Source of the DNA: Mediterranea massiliensis
Lineage (GTDB): Bacteria; Bacteroidota; Bacteroidia; Bacteroidales; Bacteroidaceae
Direction of reading: 5' to 3'
Assembly: GCA_015060685.1 (NCBI GenBank)
Contig: SUXZ01000013.1
Coordinates: 1-64,000, forward strand
DNA: 64,000 bases
Under the pieces are notes generated by a model, which was given only the letters and a program-made list of their open reading frames with translations, was not told the DNA's origin and made no database searches. Position 1 is the stretch's first letter. Each line of letters begins with the position of its first letter. The position numbers and the translations under genes were made by a program. Below, piece by piece: positions 12,342 to 20,460 of the stretch.

Positions 12342-12992
12342 ATGAAAAAAGTATTTTTATTATTGATTGTCTTCGCATGGGTTAAGACATCATTTGCTCA
12401 AGAAGTAGATCCTGCATTGTTCCTGTTCGACGACTACACCGAAGGAACCGTATTGATGAAGAACGGTGCCAAGAGCAAGGGTAAACTCAACTTCTACCTT
12501 CCTAAGGGAGAGTTCTTCTACATTGACGACCAGGACGGAAACAAAATCAAGGCGTTAGCCAACTCAGACGATGTTTACCTCATCGAGATAGGTACCCGTC
12601 GCTTCTTCCCCTCCGAAGATGGTGGTTTGGAAATTCTTTCGCCAGACCCAGCCTTTTATGTGCGCCATTGCATCACCTTCCAACAGAAAGAGAAAACCGT
12701 AGGCTTTGGCGGTACCTCTACATTGGGCCAGGTCAAGACCTATTCGGGAAATAGCGCTGGCGATGCCTTTACCTCAATTCCTATCGATATCAAGCCAGGC
12801 AACCGCTACAACATCTATTGGGTAGAGCAAAAGGGCAAGCAGAAAGAAGTGCGCAACATGAAGCAGTTCATCAAACTCTTCTCCAAGCAAAAAGCACAGT
12901 TGCAAGAGTACATCGATGCCAAGAACGTCGATTTCAACGATGCCCAATCCATGCTTGCACTCTTCCGTTATGCTTGTCAGCTAGGACAATAA
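12342..12992 (+). CDS. Secreted hypothetical protein
   Basis: Signal peptide MKKVFLLLIVFAWVKTSFAQE; the listed ORF start (12207) overlaps glgP and is unlikely. Confidence 0.7.
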   Translation: MKKVFLLLIVFAWVKTSFAQEVDPALFLFDDYTEGTVLMKNGAKSKGKLNFYLPKGEFFYIDDQDGNKIKALANSDDVYLIEIGTRRFFPSEDGGLEILSPDPAFYVRHCITFQQKEKTVGFGGTSTLGQVKTYSGNSAGDAFTSIPIDIKPGNRYNIYWVEQKGKQKEVRNMKQFIKLFSKQKAQLQEYIDAKNVDFNDAQSMLALFRYACQLGQ

Positions 12993-13015
12993 AACTATTT
13001 TTTTTACGGAAATCC

Positions 13016-13045
13016 TTGCATTTTCCCCAAAGTGTAATATCTTTG
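13016..13045 (+). promoter_or_regulatory. Bacteroidetes-type promoter
   Basis: TTG (13016-13018), 19 nt, TATCTTTG (13038-13045); same spacing as the 7.9 kb promoter. Confidence 0.7.
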
Positions 13046-13065
13046 TGCGGTAAACCATTTACAGT

Positions 13066-13170
13066 ATGAAAGCAATAAGAATATTAACACAAATTAACAA
13101 AATGGGGGGGGTAGTTAGCCCACCTTCGCCAACCATTTGCGTTGGTACTTGCAACGATATAACATTTTAA
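13066..13170 (+). CDS. Micro-ORF, 34 aa: MKAIRILTQINKMGGVVSPPSPTICVGTCNDITF
   Basis: Open frame starting about 20 nt after the promoter and ending just before a terminator hairpin; contains a G8 tract. Confidence 0.45.
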   Translation: MKAIRILTQINKMGGVVSPPSPTICVGTCNDITF

Positions 13171-13174
13171 TGAA

Positions 13175-13220
13175 AGCGATTTGCAGCATCGGCAACGGTG
13201 CTTGCAAGTCGCTTTTTTTA
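13175..13220 (+). terminator. Strong intrinsic terminator or attenuator hairpin
   Basis: agcgatttgcagcatcg / cggtgcttgcaagtcgct stem (G-U wobbles, one bulge) followed by T7. Confidence 0.75.
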
Positions 13221-13259
13221 TTAAGTACAATCAATTATTAACCTATAAAACAATTATCT

Positions 13260-13379
13260 ATGATGGAAAACAAAGAATTATTGAATTACGAAGCACCGGT
13301 GGTGGAAATCGTAGAAGTAGAAGTGGAAAGGGGATTTCAATATAGTACCCCGGATATACCCTCTGGAGGTAAATATTAA
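13260..13379 (+). CDS. Micro-ORF, 39 aa: MMENKELLNYEAPVVEIVEVEVERGFQYSTPDIPSGGKY
   Basis: Complete ORF 19 nt upstream of the lipoprotein gene; alternating acidic/valine core and GG-K-Y tail. Confidence 0.6.
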   Translation: MMENKELLNYEAPVVEIVEVEVERGFQYSTPDIPSGGKY

Positions 13380-13398
13380 TCCTTAGCTCGATAAAGCC

Positions 13399-15819
13399 AT
13401 GAAACGACTATCTTTGAAATTTAGCGGCTTGATGGCGATAGCCTTCGCTGCTTGTACCAACGATGACTTTTTACCTGATGCATTGCTCTTGCAATCGGTT
13501 GGACAACCCATCATCGTTACGGCCTATACTGCCGGCAACGATGTCTCTACACGCATCGACCAAACTTGGGAAACCGATGTGATGAAACTCTCTTGGAGTG
13601 ATGACGACATGTTTTCGGTGATTCGAGGTGGAGAGAATAGCACTTTTTCTAAATCTACCGAAGAGGGTGCTAATGCGAATGACTTTACCGGTACTTTACC
13701 TACAAATGGCGAAGGCGAATACTTTGCTGTCTATCCTGTAACAGAAACTACTAACCACGAAGCTGTTCCTTTCGACATCAGCAATCAAAGCAATGGTTTA
13801 CCCTATTTAATGTATACTGCATCCGAAACCGGTAGTACCTATAATTTCTGTCATGCAGTGGCCTATTTGAAAGCTACTTTTCCCGAAATATTGAAAGGAA
13901 AAACTGCTACCATTACCCTCACTTTGCCTGACCAAGTTTATGCCGATGGCACTATCAACCTAACCAATGGTGTACTGAACGGAAATAGTAATAATAGCAT
14001 CACCAAAGCCATGACATTTGACAACGAAAACACTGAAGTGTTGTTTGCCATTCCTCCCATGCCGGCCAATAATAAAACCCTAAAATTATCAGCTGTAACC
14101 GACGATGCTACTTATGTAGCTACGCTTGCAGGTGATAGTAAAAAAGCAATCGAAGCTGGTAAATACTATACGGCTGGAATACCGCTGACAGTTCTTGGCG
14201 AGTTGTCTGATGCTAAAACATTTAATGATGCGATAAAAAATTTCTTGAATACCAATAATCTAACCAAGATTAAGTTTATTGCTGATAGCGAGGAAACCTC
14301 AGAAATGCAAATCGGAGAGTCTGGAGTCTATTTGCTAGTTGGAAACGACAATACGTTGGAAATTCATACCGCAGCTTCAGAGTTTATCTTCCCTGCCAAT
14401 TGTGAGTCTATGTTCTATTTCCTCACTGACCTTACATCTGTTGATTTTAATAATTGTGTTAATACGGAGAATGTAACGACTATGGCAGAAATGTTCGATT
14501 TTTGCTCTGCTCTTACCTCGCTCGATTTGAGTAGCTTCAATACGGAGAATGTAACGACTATGGCAAAAATGTTCTATAGTTGCTACGAGCTTGAATCGCT
14601 TGATTTGAGTAACTTCAATACAGCTTCTGTAACGACTATGGCAGAAATGTTCGATTCTTGCTCTGCTCTTACCTCGCTCGATTTGAGTAGCTTCAATACG
14701 GAGAATGTAACGACTATGGCAGAAATGTTCTATGGTTGCTCTAAGCTTGAATCGCTTGATTTGAGTAACTTCAATACAACTTCGTTAAAGACTATGGAAA
14801 GTATGTTCAGTGGTTGCTCTGTACTTGATGAGATTAAATTTGGCGCAAACTTCACTGCGGCTTCTGTAGAGTCAATGGAAAGCATGTTCAAAGATTGCGA
14901 GTATCTCCCCTTAATTGATTTGAGTTACTTCAATACAGCTTCTGTAACGACTATGGAAAGTATGTTCAAAAGTTGCTCTGCTCTTACCTCGCTCGATTTG
15001 AGTAGCTTCAATACGGAGAATGTAACGACTATGGCAGAAATGTTCTATGGTTGCTCTAAGCTTGAATCGCTTGATTTGAGTAACTTCAATACGGAGAATG
15101 TAACGACTATGGAAAGTATGTTCAAAAGTTGCTCTGCTCTTACCTCGCTCGATTTGAGTAGCTTCAATACGGAGAATGTAACGACTATGGCAGAAATGTT
15201 CTATGGTTGCTCTAAGCTTGAATCGCTTGATTTGAGTAACTTCAATACAGCTTCTGTAACGACTATGAAAAGTATGTTCCAAAGTTGCGAGAAACTTACC
15301 TCGATTACATTTGGCGCAAACTTCACTGCGGCTTCTGTAAAGTCAATGGAAAGAATGTTCTATAATTGCATAGCCATGACTTCAATTGATTTGAGTTACT
15401 TCGATACAACTTCGTTAAAGACTATGAAACGTATGTTCGAAGACTGCGAGAAACTTACCTCGATTACATTTGGCGCAAACTTCACTGCGGCTTCTGTAGA
15501 GTCAATGGAAAACATGTTCAAAGATTGCGAGTATCTCCCCTTAATTGATTTGAGTAAGTTCAATACAGCTTCTGTAACGACTATGAAAAGTATGTTCAGT
15601 GGTTGCTATCGGCTTGAATCGCTCGATTTGAGTAACTTTACCTTTAAAGCAGAAACTAATTACACGTCAATGTTTGCGGGTACTGGAAGTAGTGTTGTAC
15701 AAAATAACACAAACGAACTAATTCCGATTTATGTAAAAGATGAGGAGGATAAAACAACGTTAGAAAATGCAGTAACGCTTATTTTTTCTCAAATTATAGT
15801 AAAAAGTAATGGATTGTAA
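13399..15819 (+). CDS. BspA-family (DUF285-like) repeat surface lipoprotein with fimbrillin/Mfa-like N-terminal domain
   Basis: Lipobox-like AFAAC; many 26-aa SLDLSSFNTENVTTMAEMFYGCSKLE units. Confidence 0.88.
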   Translation: MKRLSLKFSGLMAIAFAACTNDDFLPDALLLQSVGQPIIVTAYTAGNDVSTRIDQTWETDVMKLSWSDDDMFSVIRGGENSTFSKSTEEGANANDFTGTLPTNGEGEYFAVYPVTETTNHEAVPFDISNQSNGLPYLMYTASETGSTYNFCHAVAYLKATFPEILKGKTATITLTLPDQVYADGTINLTNGVLNGNSNNSITKAMTFDNENTEVLFAIPPMPANNKTLKLSAVTDDATYVATLAGDSKKAIEAGKYYTAGIPLTVLGELSDAKTFNDAIKNFLNTNNLTKIKFIADSEETSEMQIGESGVYLLVGNDNTLEIHTAASEFIFPANCESMFYFLTDLTSVDFNNCVNTENVTTMAEMFDFCSALTSLDLSSFNTENVTTMAKMFYSCYELESLDLSNFNTASVTTMAEMFDSCSALTSLDLSSFNTENVTTMAEMFYGCSKLESLDLSNFNTTSLKTMESMFSGCSVLDEIKFGANFTAASVESMESMFKDCEYLPLIDLSYFNTASVTTMESMFKSCSALTSLDLSSFNTENVTTMAEMFYGCSKLESLDLSNFNTENVTTMESMFKSCSALTSLDLSSFNTENVTTMAEMFYGCSKLESLDLSNFNTASVTTMKSMFQSCEKLTSITFGANFTAASVKSMERMFYNCIAMTSIDLSYFDTTSLKTMKRMFEDCEKLTSITFGANFTAASVESMENMFKDCEYLPLIDLSKFNTASVTTMKSMFSGCYRLESLDLSNFTFKAETNYTSMFAGTGSSVVQNNTNELIPIYVKDEEDKTTLENAVTLIFSQIIVKSNGL
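14460..15640 (+). repeat. Coding tandem repeats (78-nt unit, with a 156-nt higher-order near-identical duplication)
   Basis: ctatggaaagtatgttcaaaagttgctctgctcttacc recurs at 14951 and 15107, exactly 156 nt apart. Confidence 0.9.
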
Positions 15820-15860
15820 TTAGGACAATAACACTACTCCTTCATTGTTATAACACAAAA

Positions 15861-15884
15861 AAGCCTCTGAAAGGAGGCTTTTTT
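15861..15884 (+). terminator. Terminator after BspA-like gene
   Basis: aagcctctgaaaggaggctttttt. Confidence 0.8.
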
Positions 15885-16027
15885 ATTCATTCGTACGTCG
15901 TGTTTTCTGTCTCTCAAAACGCTAATCCCAACTCACGTTTGCCCCGAGCATATTGTTTTTTGCTGCGGGCATAGCGATGCTTTACTGTGGGCTTGCAACT
16001 TGTTTGCTGCGTGGTTATTAGAAAAGC

Positions 16028-16056
16028 AAAGGGGCTGACAACCGGTCAGCCCCTTT
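16028..16056. terminator. Bidirectional terminator between BspA-like gene and glgB
   Basis: aaaggggctgacaaccggtcagccccttt. Confidence 0.75.
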
Positions 16057-16066
16057 GTTGTGTGTG

Positions 16067-18076
16067 TTACTTGCACTTGCGTAGCACCATGGCGGTGCGG
16101 GCAGGTAGGTAGAGCTTGAGCCACTCTTTGCGGTACTTTTTGTGTACTGGGTCGAACATGGTGAAGTGCTTCACACTGTCGTCGTTCAAGCCGTTGCCGC
16201 CAAAGGCTTTGTCGTCGGTGTTCAACACCACTTCGTAGCGGCCAAGAGGAACTAAGAGACCGTAGTCGGTAAACGACTTGCTGGGGTTGAAGTTGAAGAC
16301 GAACAGCAGGTCTTTGCGCGTGTAGGCCAGTACCTGGTCGTAATCGCTGTGCCAAATTTCCTGCACAGGTGTCTTCTGGATGTTCTTCTGGCTCTTGATA
16401 ACCTGGAGCATGGCGGCATCGAAATCGCCCAAGTGGTGGAAGTTCAGGTTCTTGTTGTCCACCAAATTCCATTGGCGACGGGCATACTTATGACTCCATC
16501 CGTTGCCCTCGCGCGGGAAGTCTATCCATTCGGGATGACCGAACTCGTTGCCCATGAAGTTCAGGTAGCCGCCGTTGATGGTAGAGGCGGTGAGCAGGCG
16601 AATCATCTTGTGCAGGGCTATTCCGCGATGCACGTTGTAGTTTTCGTCGCCCTTTTGGAAGTGCCAATACATGTCGGCATCGATAAGGCGGAAAATGATG
16701 GTCTTGTCGCCCACAAGTGCCTGGTCGTGGCTCTCGGCGTAGGAGATGGTCTTCTCGTCGGCACGGCGGTTGGTCACTTCCCAGAAGAGGCTGGATGGTT
16801 TCCAGTCTTCGTCTATCTTCTCTTTGATGGTCTTAATCCAGTAGTCGGGGATGTTCATGGCCATGCGGTAGTCGAAGCCGTATCCGCCGTCTTCGAACTT
16901 GGCGGCCAGGCCGGGCATGCCTGAAACTTCTTCGGCAATGGTGATGGCTTTGGGGTTGATTTGATGAATCAAGCGGTTGGCTAAGGTGAGGTAGCAGATG
17001 GCGTTGTCGTCCTGATGGCCGTTGAAGTAGTCGCCATAGTTGCAGAAGGCTTCGCCCAAGCCGTGGCTATAGTAGAGCATGGAGGTGACACCGTCGAAAC
17101 GGAATCCGTCGAAACGGAACTCTTCCATCCAGTACTTGCAGTTGGAGAGGAGGAAGTGGAGCACTTCGTTCTTGCCGTAGTCGAAGCAGAGCGAATCCCA
17201 TGCCGGATGTTCGCGACGGTCGCCGCTATAGAAGTATTGGCAAGGGTCGCCGGCCAGGTTGCCAAGACCTTCGAGCTCGTTCTTCACGGCGTGCGAGTGG
17301 ACAATGTCCATGATGACGGCAATGCCTAATTGGTGGGCGGTGTCGATAAGCTCTTTCAGCTCTTCGGGGGTACCGAAGCGCGACGAGGCAGCAAAGAAGT
17401 TGCTGACATGATAGCCGAAGCTGCCGTAGTAGGGATGCTCCTGGATAGCCATAATCTGGATGCAGTTGTATCCGGCCTTGGCTACACGTGGAAGTACCTT
17501 TTCGCGGAACTCCACGTAGCTGCCCACTTTCTCTTCCTGTTGCGCCATGCCGATGTGGCATTCGTAGATGAGTAGGGGAGCGGTGTCGGGTTTGAAGCTC
17601 TTCTTCTTCCATTTATAGGCGGTTTCGGGTGCCCATACTTGTGCACTAAATATTTTGGTTGCTTCGTCTTGCACCACGCGGTTGGCATAGGCAGGTATGC
17701 GTTCGCCTTGTCCGCCTTCCCACTTTACAAGCAGTTTGTATAGGTCGGTGTGCTTCATGGCCTTGGCAGGCAGCTTCAGCTCCCACACACCACCGGCTTT
17801 GCGTTTGAAGGCATATTTTGGGTTCTCTTTCCAGTCGTTAAAGTCTCCGACCAAGTATATTTCGCTGGCGTTGGGTGCCCACTCGCGCAGTACCCATCCA
17901 TTCTCTGTCTGATGCAATCCGAAGAAGAGGTGTCCGGAGGCAAAGTCGCTAAGGGTGCTTTTGCCTTTTTTAGTCAACTCGGCTTCCTTGTTGATGGCAT
18001 GTTGGTGACGGCCATTGATGGCATCGGCGAATGGCTCTAACCAGGGGTCGTTTTTGATGAGATTCAATGTTTCCAT
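16067..18076 (-). CDS. glgB: 1,4-alpha-glucan branching enzyme (GH13)
   Basis: CBM48-like VLREWAPNASEIYLVGDFNDW; DGFRFDGVTSMLY; GNEFGHPEWIDFPREGN. Confidence 0.95.
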   Translation of the reverse strand: METLNLIKNDPWLEPFADAINGRHQHAINKEAELTKKGKSTLSDFASGHLFFGLHQTENGWVLREWAPNASEIYLVGDFNDWKENPKYAFKRKAGGVWELKLPAKAMKHTDLYKLLVKWEGGQGERIPAYANRVVQDEATKIFSAQVWAPETAYKWKKKSFKPDTAPLLIYECHIGMAQQEEKVGSYVEFREKVLPRVAKAGYNCIQIMAIQEHPYYGSFGYHVSNFFAASSRFGTPEELKELIDTAHQLGIAVIMDIVHSHAVKNELEGLGNLAGDPCQYFYSGDRREHPAWDSLCFDYGKNEVLHFLLSNCKYWMEEFRFDGFRFDGVTSMLYYSHGLGEAFCNYGDYFNGHQDDNAICYLTLANRLIHQINPKAITIAEEVSGMPGLAAKFEDGGYGFDYRMAMNIPDYWIKTIKEKIDEDWKPSSLFWEVTNRRADEKTISYAESHDQALVGDKTIIFRLIDADMYWHFQKGDENYNVHRGIALHKMIRLLTASTINGGYLNFMGNEFGHPEWIDFPREGNGWSHKYARRQWNLVDNKNLNFHHLGDFDAAMLQVIKSQKNIQKTPVQEIWHSDYDQVLAYTRKDLLFVFNFNPSKSFTDYGLLVPLGRYEVVLNTDDKAFGGNGLNDDSVKHFTMFDPVHKKYRKEWLKLYLPARTAMVLRKCK

Positions 18077-18109
18077 AAAGAGTGATTTATGAGTTGGTTC
18101 TTGATTGTC

Positions 18110-18562
18110 TTATTGTTGTACGGCCATCTTGACGATGATTTTCTTGTTCTCGGTATCCATCACGCAAGGGGCGTGGGCATCTTGCGGAAAGAAGATGGTG
18201 AACATGCCGGGTACTACGTGGAGGTAGGTCTCGGCCAGGCCTTCAAAGAAGATGATGTCTTTCTCTTCGTTGTAACCGCTGTTGGCAGGGCTGCAACGGT
18301 TCAAGGGGGTGTATCCCATGCGCTCGTCGGTGGTGAGCGGTAGCTGGATGTCGATGAACTTGCGGTGTGCCTCCAGCTTCGCCTCCTCTTTTGTCTTGGC
18401 CTTGGCCATATCTACGTTTACGTACAATAAGTCTTCTACGAGGGTGTATCTGCCCGGTTCCAACGCCTTCAGGTCGTTGCCTTGAAGGAACTGGATGGCT
18501 TTCTCCATCAACGGGTGGAGCGAAGCATACAAGTTAAGGTTTTCGATGTTGTCTATAATCAT
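18110..18562 (-). CDS. YhcH/YjgK/YiaL family protein (DUF386)
   Basis: 150 aa; HRKFIDIQLPLTTDERMGY; FFPQDAHAPCV. Confidence 0.85.
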   Translation of the reverse strand: MIIDNIENLNLYASLHPLMEKAIQFLQGNDLKALEPGRYTLVEDLLYVNVDMAKAKTKEEAKLEAHRKFIDIQLPLTTDERMGYTPLNRCSPANSGYNEEKDIIFFEGLAETYLHVVPGMFTIFFPQDAHAPCVMDTENKKIIVKMAVQQ

Positions 18563-18580
18563 AGCTTAATGTAATTGGTT

Positions 18581-20278
18581 TTACCAGGTTATTTTGAGTA
18601 TCTTTCCGCTATACCCCTCTACCATGGTTTCGGTTGCCTTGTAGGGCAGCAGGCTGATCTCTTCTTCCTTACCGGTGAGGAGGTCTGTGGCCAGGTAGCG
18701 ATCCATTTGGGGGATTTGCATGTACTCGAAAGCATGTGGCGGAATGTTGATGGCCAAATCGACCGACATGTGGTCGAAGTTGACAACGACGAACAGCAAC
18801 TCGCGTTCGTGGCGACGCATGAAGGTGTATTGCTTGTGCTCGTTGAAGCGCCAGCCGTCGATGTTGGCATACATCAGGTCGAAGAACGAACCTTGCGAAA
18901 TGGCTTTCTCGTCGTTGCATAGTGTCAGCACGCGCTTGTAGAGGGCTTGCAGGCGTTTCTGGTCGTCGGTCAGCAGTTGTCCGTCGAATTTTCCGCCATT
19001 GCGCCAGCAACGGATGGTGTTCACACTCCAGTAGTCGAAGATGGTGGTGCGTCCGTCGCGTCCGCTGAAGCCCTCGCTATCCATGCCTCGTTCGCCAAAC
19101 TCCTGTCCGAAGTAAATCATCATGGGGTTGGTGTTCATGCAAGCCGAGGTGATGAGGGCAGGGATGGCCTTGCGAGGGTTGCCGGCAAAGAACTCGGAGG
19201 CGATGCGTTGCTCGTCGTGGTTTTCGAGGAAGTTCAGCATCTGTTTCTCAATGCCGCCCAGGCTTTGCCATGCACGGCTGATGGAGGTGGCCGATGCTTG
19301 TCCGCACACCACGGCGCGTAGTGTGTCGTACAGGCCTACCTTATCGTATAGATAGTCGAAATGTCCGCGGAAGAGGTAGTTGCGGTATTCGGCGGGGTTA
19401 TATACCTCGGCAATGAACAAAATGTCCGGGTGTTTTTGCTTGACTTGCGGGATGGCCCACTCCCAAAAGGCTACGGGCACCATCTCGGCCATGTCGCAAC
19501 GGAAACCGTCAATCTTCTTCTTTGCCCAGAAAAGCAATATTTCGAGCATCTTGCCCCAGGTGTCGGGGATGGGGTCGAAGTGCTGTGTGCCGCCGTTCAT
19601 GTAGTCGATGCCATAGTTCAGCTTCACGGTTTCGTACCAATCGTTTTTCGTGGGGTAGGCATCGAATCGGTTGTTTCCGGTTGCCTTGGCCGGAAACTCT
19701 ACATACACATCGGTGGCACCGGCCTTTTGGTCGAACTGTCCTTGGAAGGGCGTTTGCGGAATGTAGTAGAAGTTGTTGTATGGGCTGAAGGGTTGGCGTG
19801 TGTCGTCGTTTGCACCCAATCCTACGGTGCCGTCGGGTTGTGCATCCGAGTGGTATTGGCGTGCTACGTGGTTGGGCACGAAATCGATAATCATCTTCAG
19901 TCCGGCACGGTGGGTGCGTTGCACTAAGTTCTCAAACTCCTTCATGCGTTCGGGCACATCCTTTGCCAGGTCGGGGTCGATGTCGAAATAGTCCTTGATG
20001 GCGTAAGGCGAACCGGCCTTTCCTTTCACTACGGCCGGGTGGTCGGGGGTGATGCCGTGACGGCGATAGTCGGTTTGTGTGGCATGCTCAATCACACCGG
20101 TGTACCAGATATGTGTGGCTCCCAAGGCCTTGATTTCGCCCAAGGCTTTGGCGGTAAAGTCGGCCATCTTTCCGCATCCGTTCTCTTTCAACGAACCATT
20201 CTGTATGCAATGATTGTTGTTGTTGCCGAACAGTCGGGTGAAGACTTGGTATATGATGATTTTGTCTTTATTTTCCAT
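18581..20278 (-). CDS. Alpha-amylase family glycosyl hydrolase (GH13)
   Basis: MIIDFVPNHVARQYHS; DGFRCDMAEMVP; FIAEVYNP; NFLENHDEQR. Start MENKDKIIIYQ preferred over 20338. Confidence 0.9.
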   Translation of the reverse strand: MENKDKIIIYQVFTRLFGNNNNHCIQNGSLKENGCGKMADFTAKALGEIKALGATHIWYTGVIEHATQTDYRRHGITPDHPAVVKGKAGSPYAIKDYFDIDPDLAKDVPERMKEFENLVQRTHRAGLKMIIDFVPNHVARQYHSDAQPDGTVGLGANDDTRQPFSPYNNFYYIPQTPFQGQFDQKAGATDVYVEFPAKATGNNRFDAYPTKNDWYETVKLNYGIDYMNGGTQHFDPIPDTWGKMLEILLFWAKKKIDGFRCDMAEMVPVAFWEWAIPQVKQKHPDILFIAEVYNPAEYRNYLFRGHFDYLYDKVGLYDTLRAVVCGQASATSISRAWQSLGGIEKQMLNFLENHDEQRIASEFFAGNPRKAIPALITSACMNTNPMMIYFGQEFGERGMDSEGFSGRDGRTTIFDYWSVNTIRCWRNGGKFDGQLLTDDQKRLQALYKRVLTLCNDEKAISQGSFFDLMYANIDGWRFNEHKQYTFMRRHERELLFVVVNFDHMSVDLAINIPPHAFEYMQIPQMDRYLATDLLTGKEEEISLLPYKATETMVEGYSGKILKITW

Positions 20279-20460
20279 GTTTTTTAATCTACATTTTCTA
20301 TTTATGGCACGAAAATAAACATTTTCTGTATCAATCAAAAATATTTGGCGAAAATAACGTAAAAACTGTCTTTTATCCTATTCAAATGTGGAAGAATTGC
20401 CCTATCTTTGCAGTCTGAAATCAATAAACAGCGATATAATCTAATAACTATTCTGTAGAA

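Noticed and set aside
14911-15282. Minus-strand 123-aa repetitive ORF
   Set aside because: Antisense shadow of the BspA-like repeats.
14460-15640. Repeats in the BspA-like gene considered as a CRISPR or satellite
   Set aside because: In-frame 78-nt coding repeats encoding a recognised surface-protein repeat.
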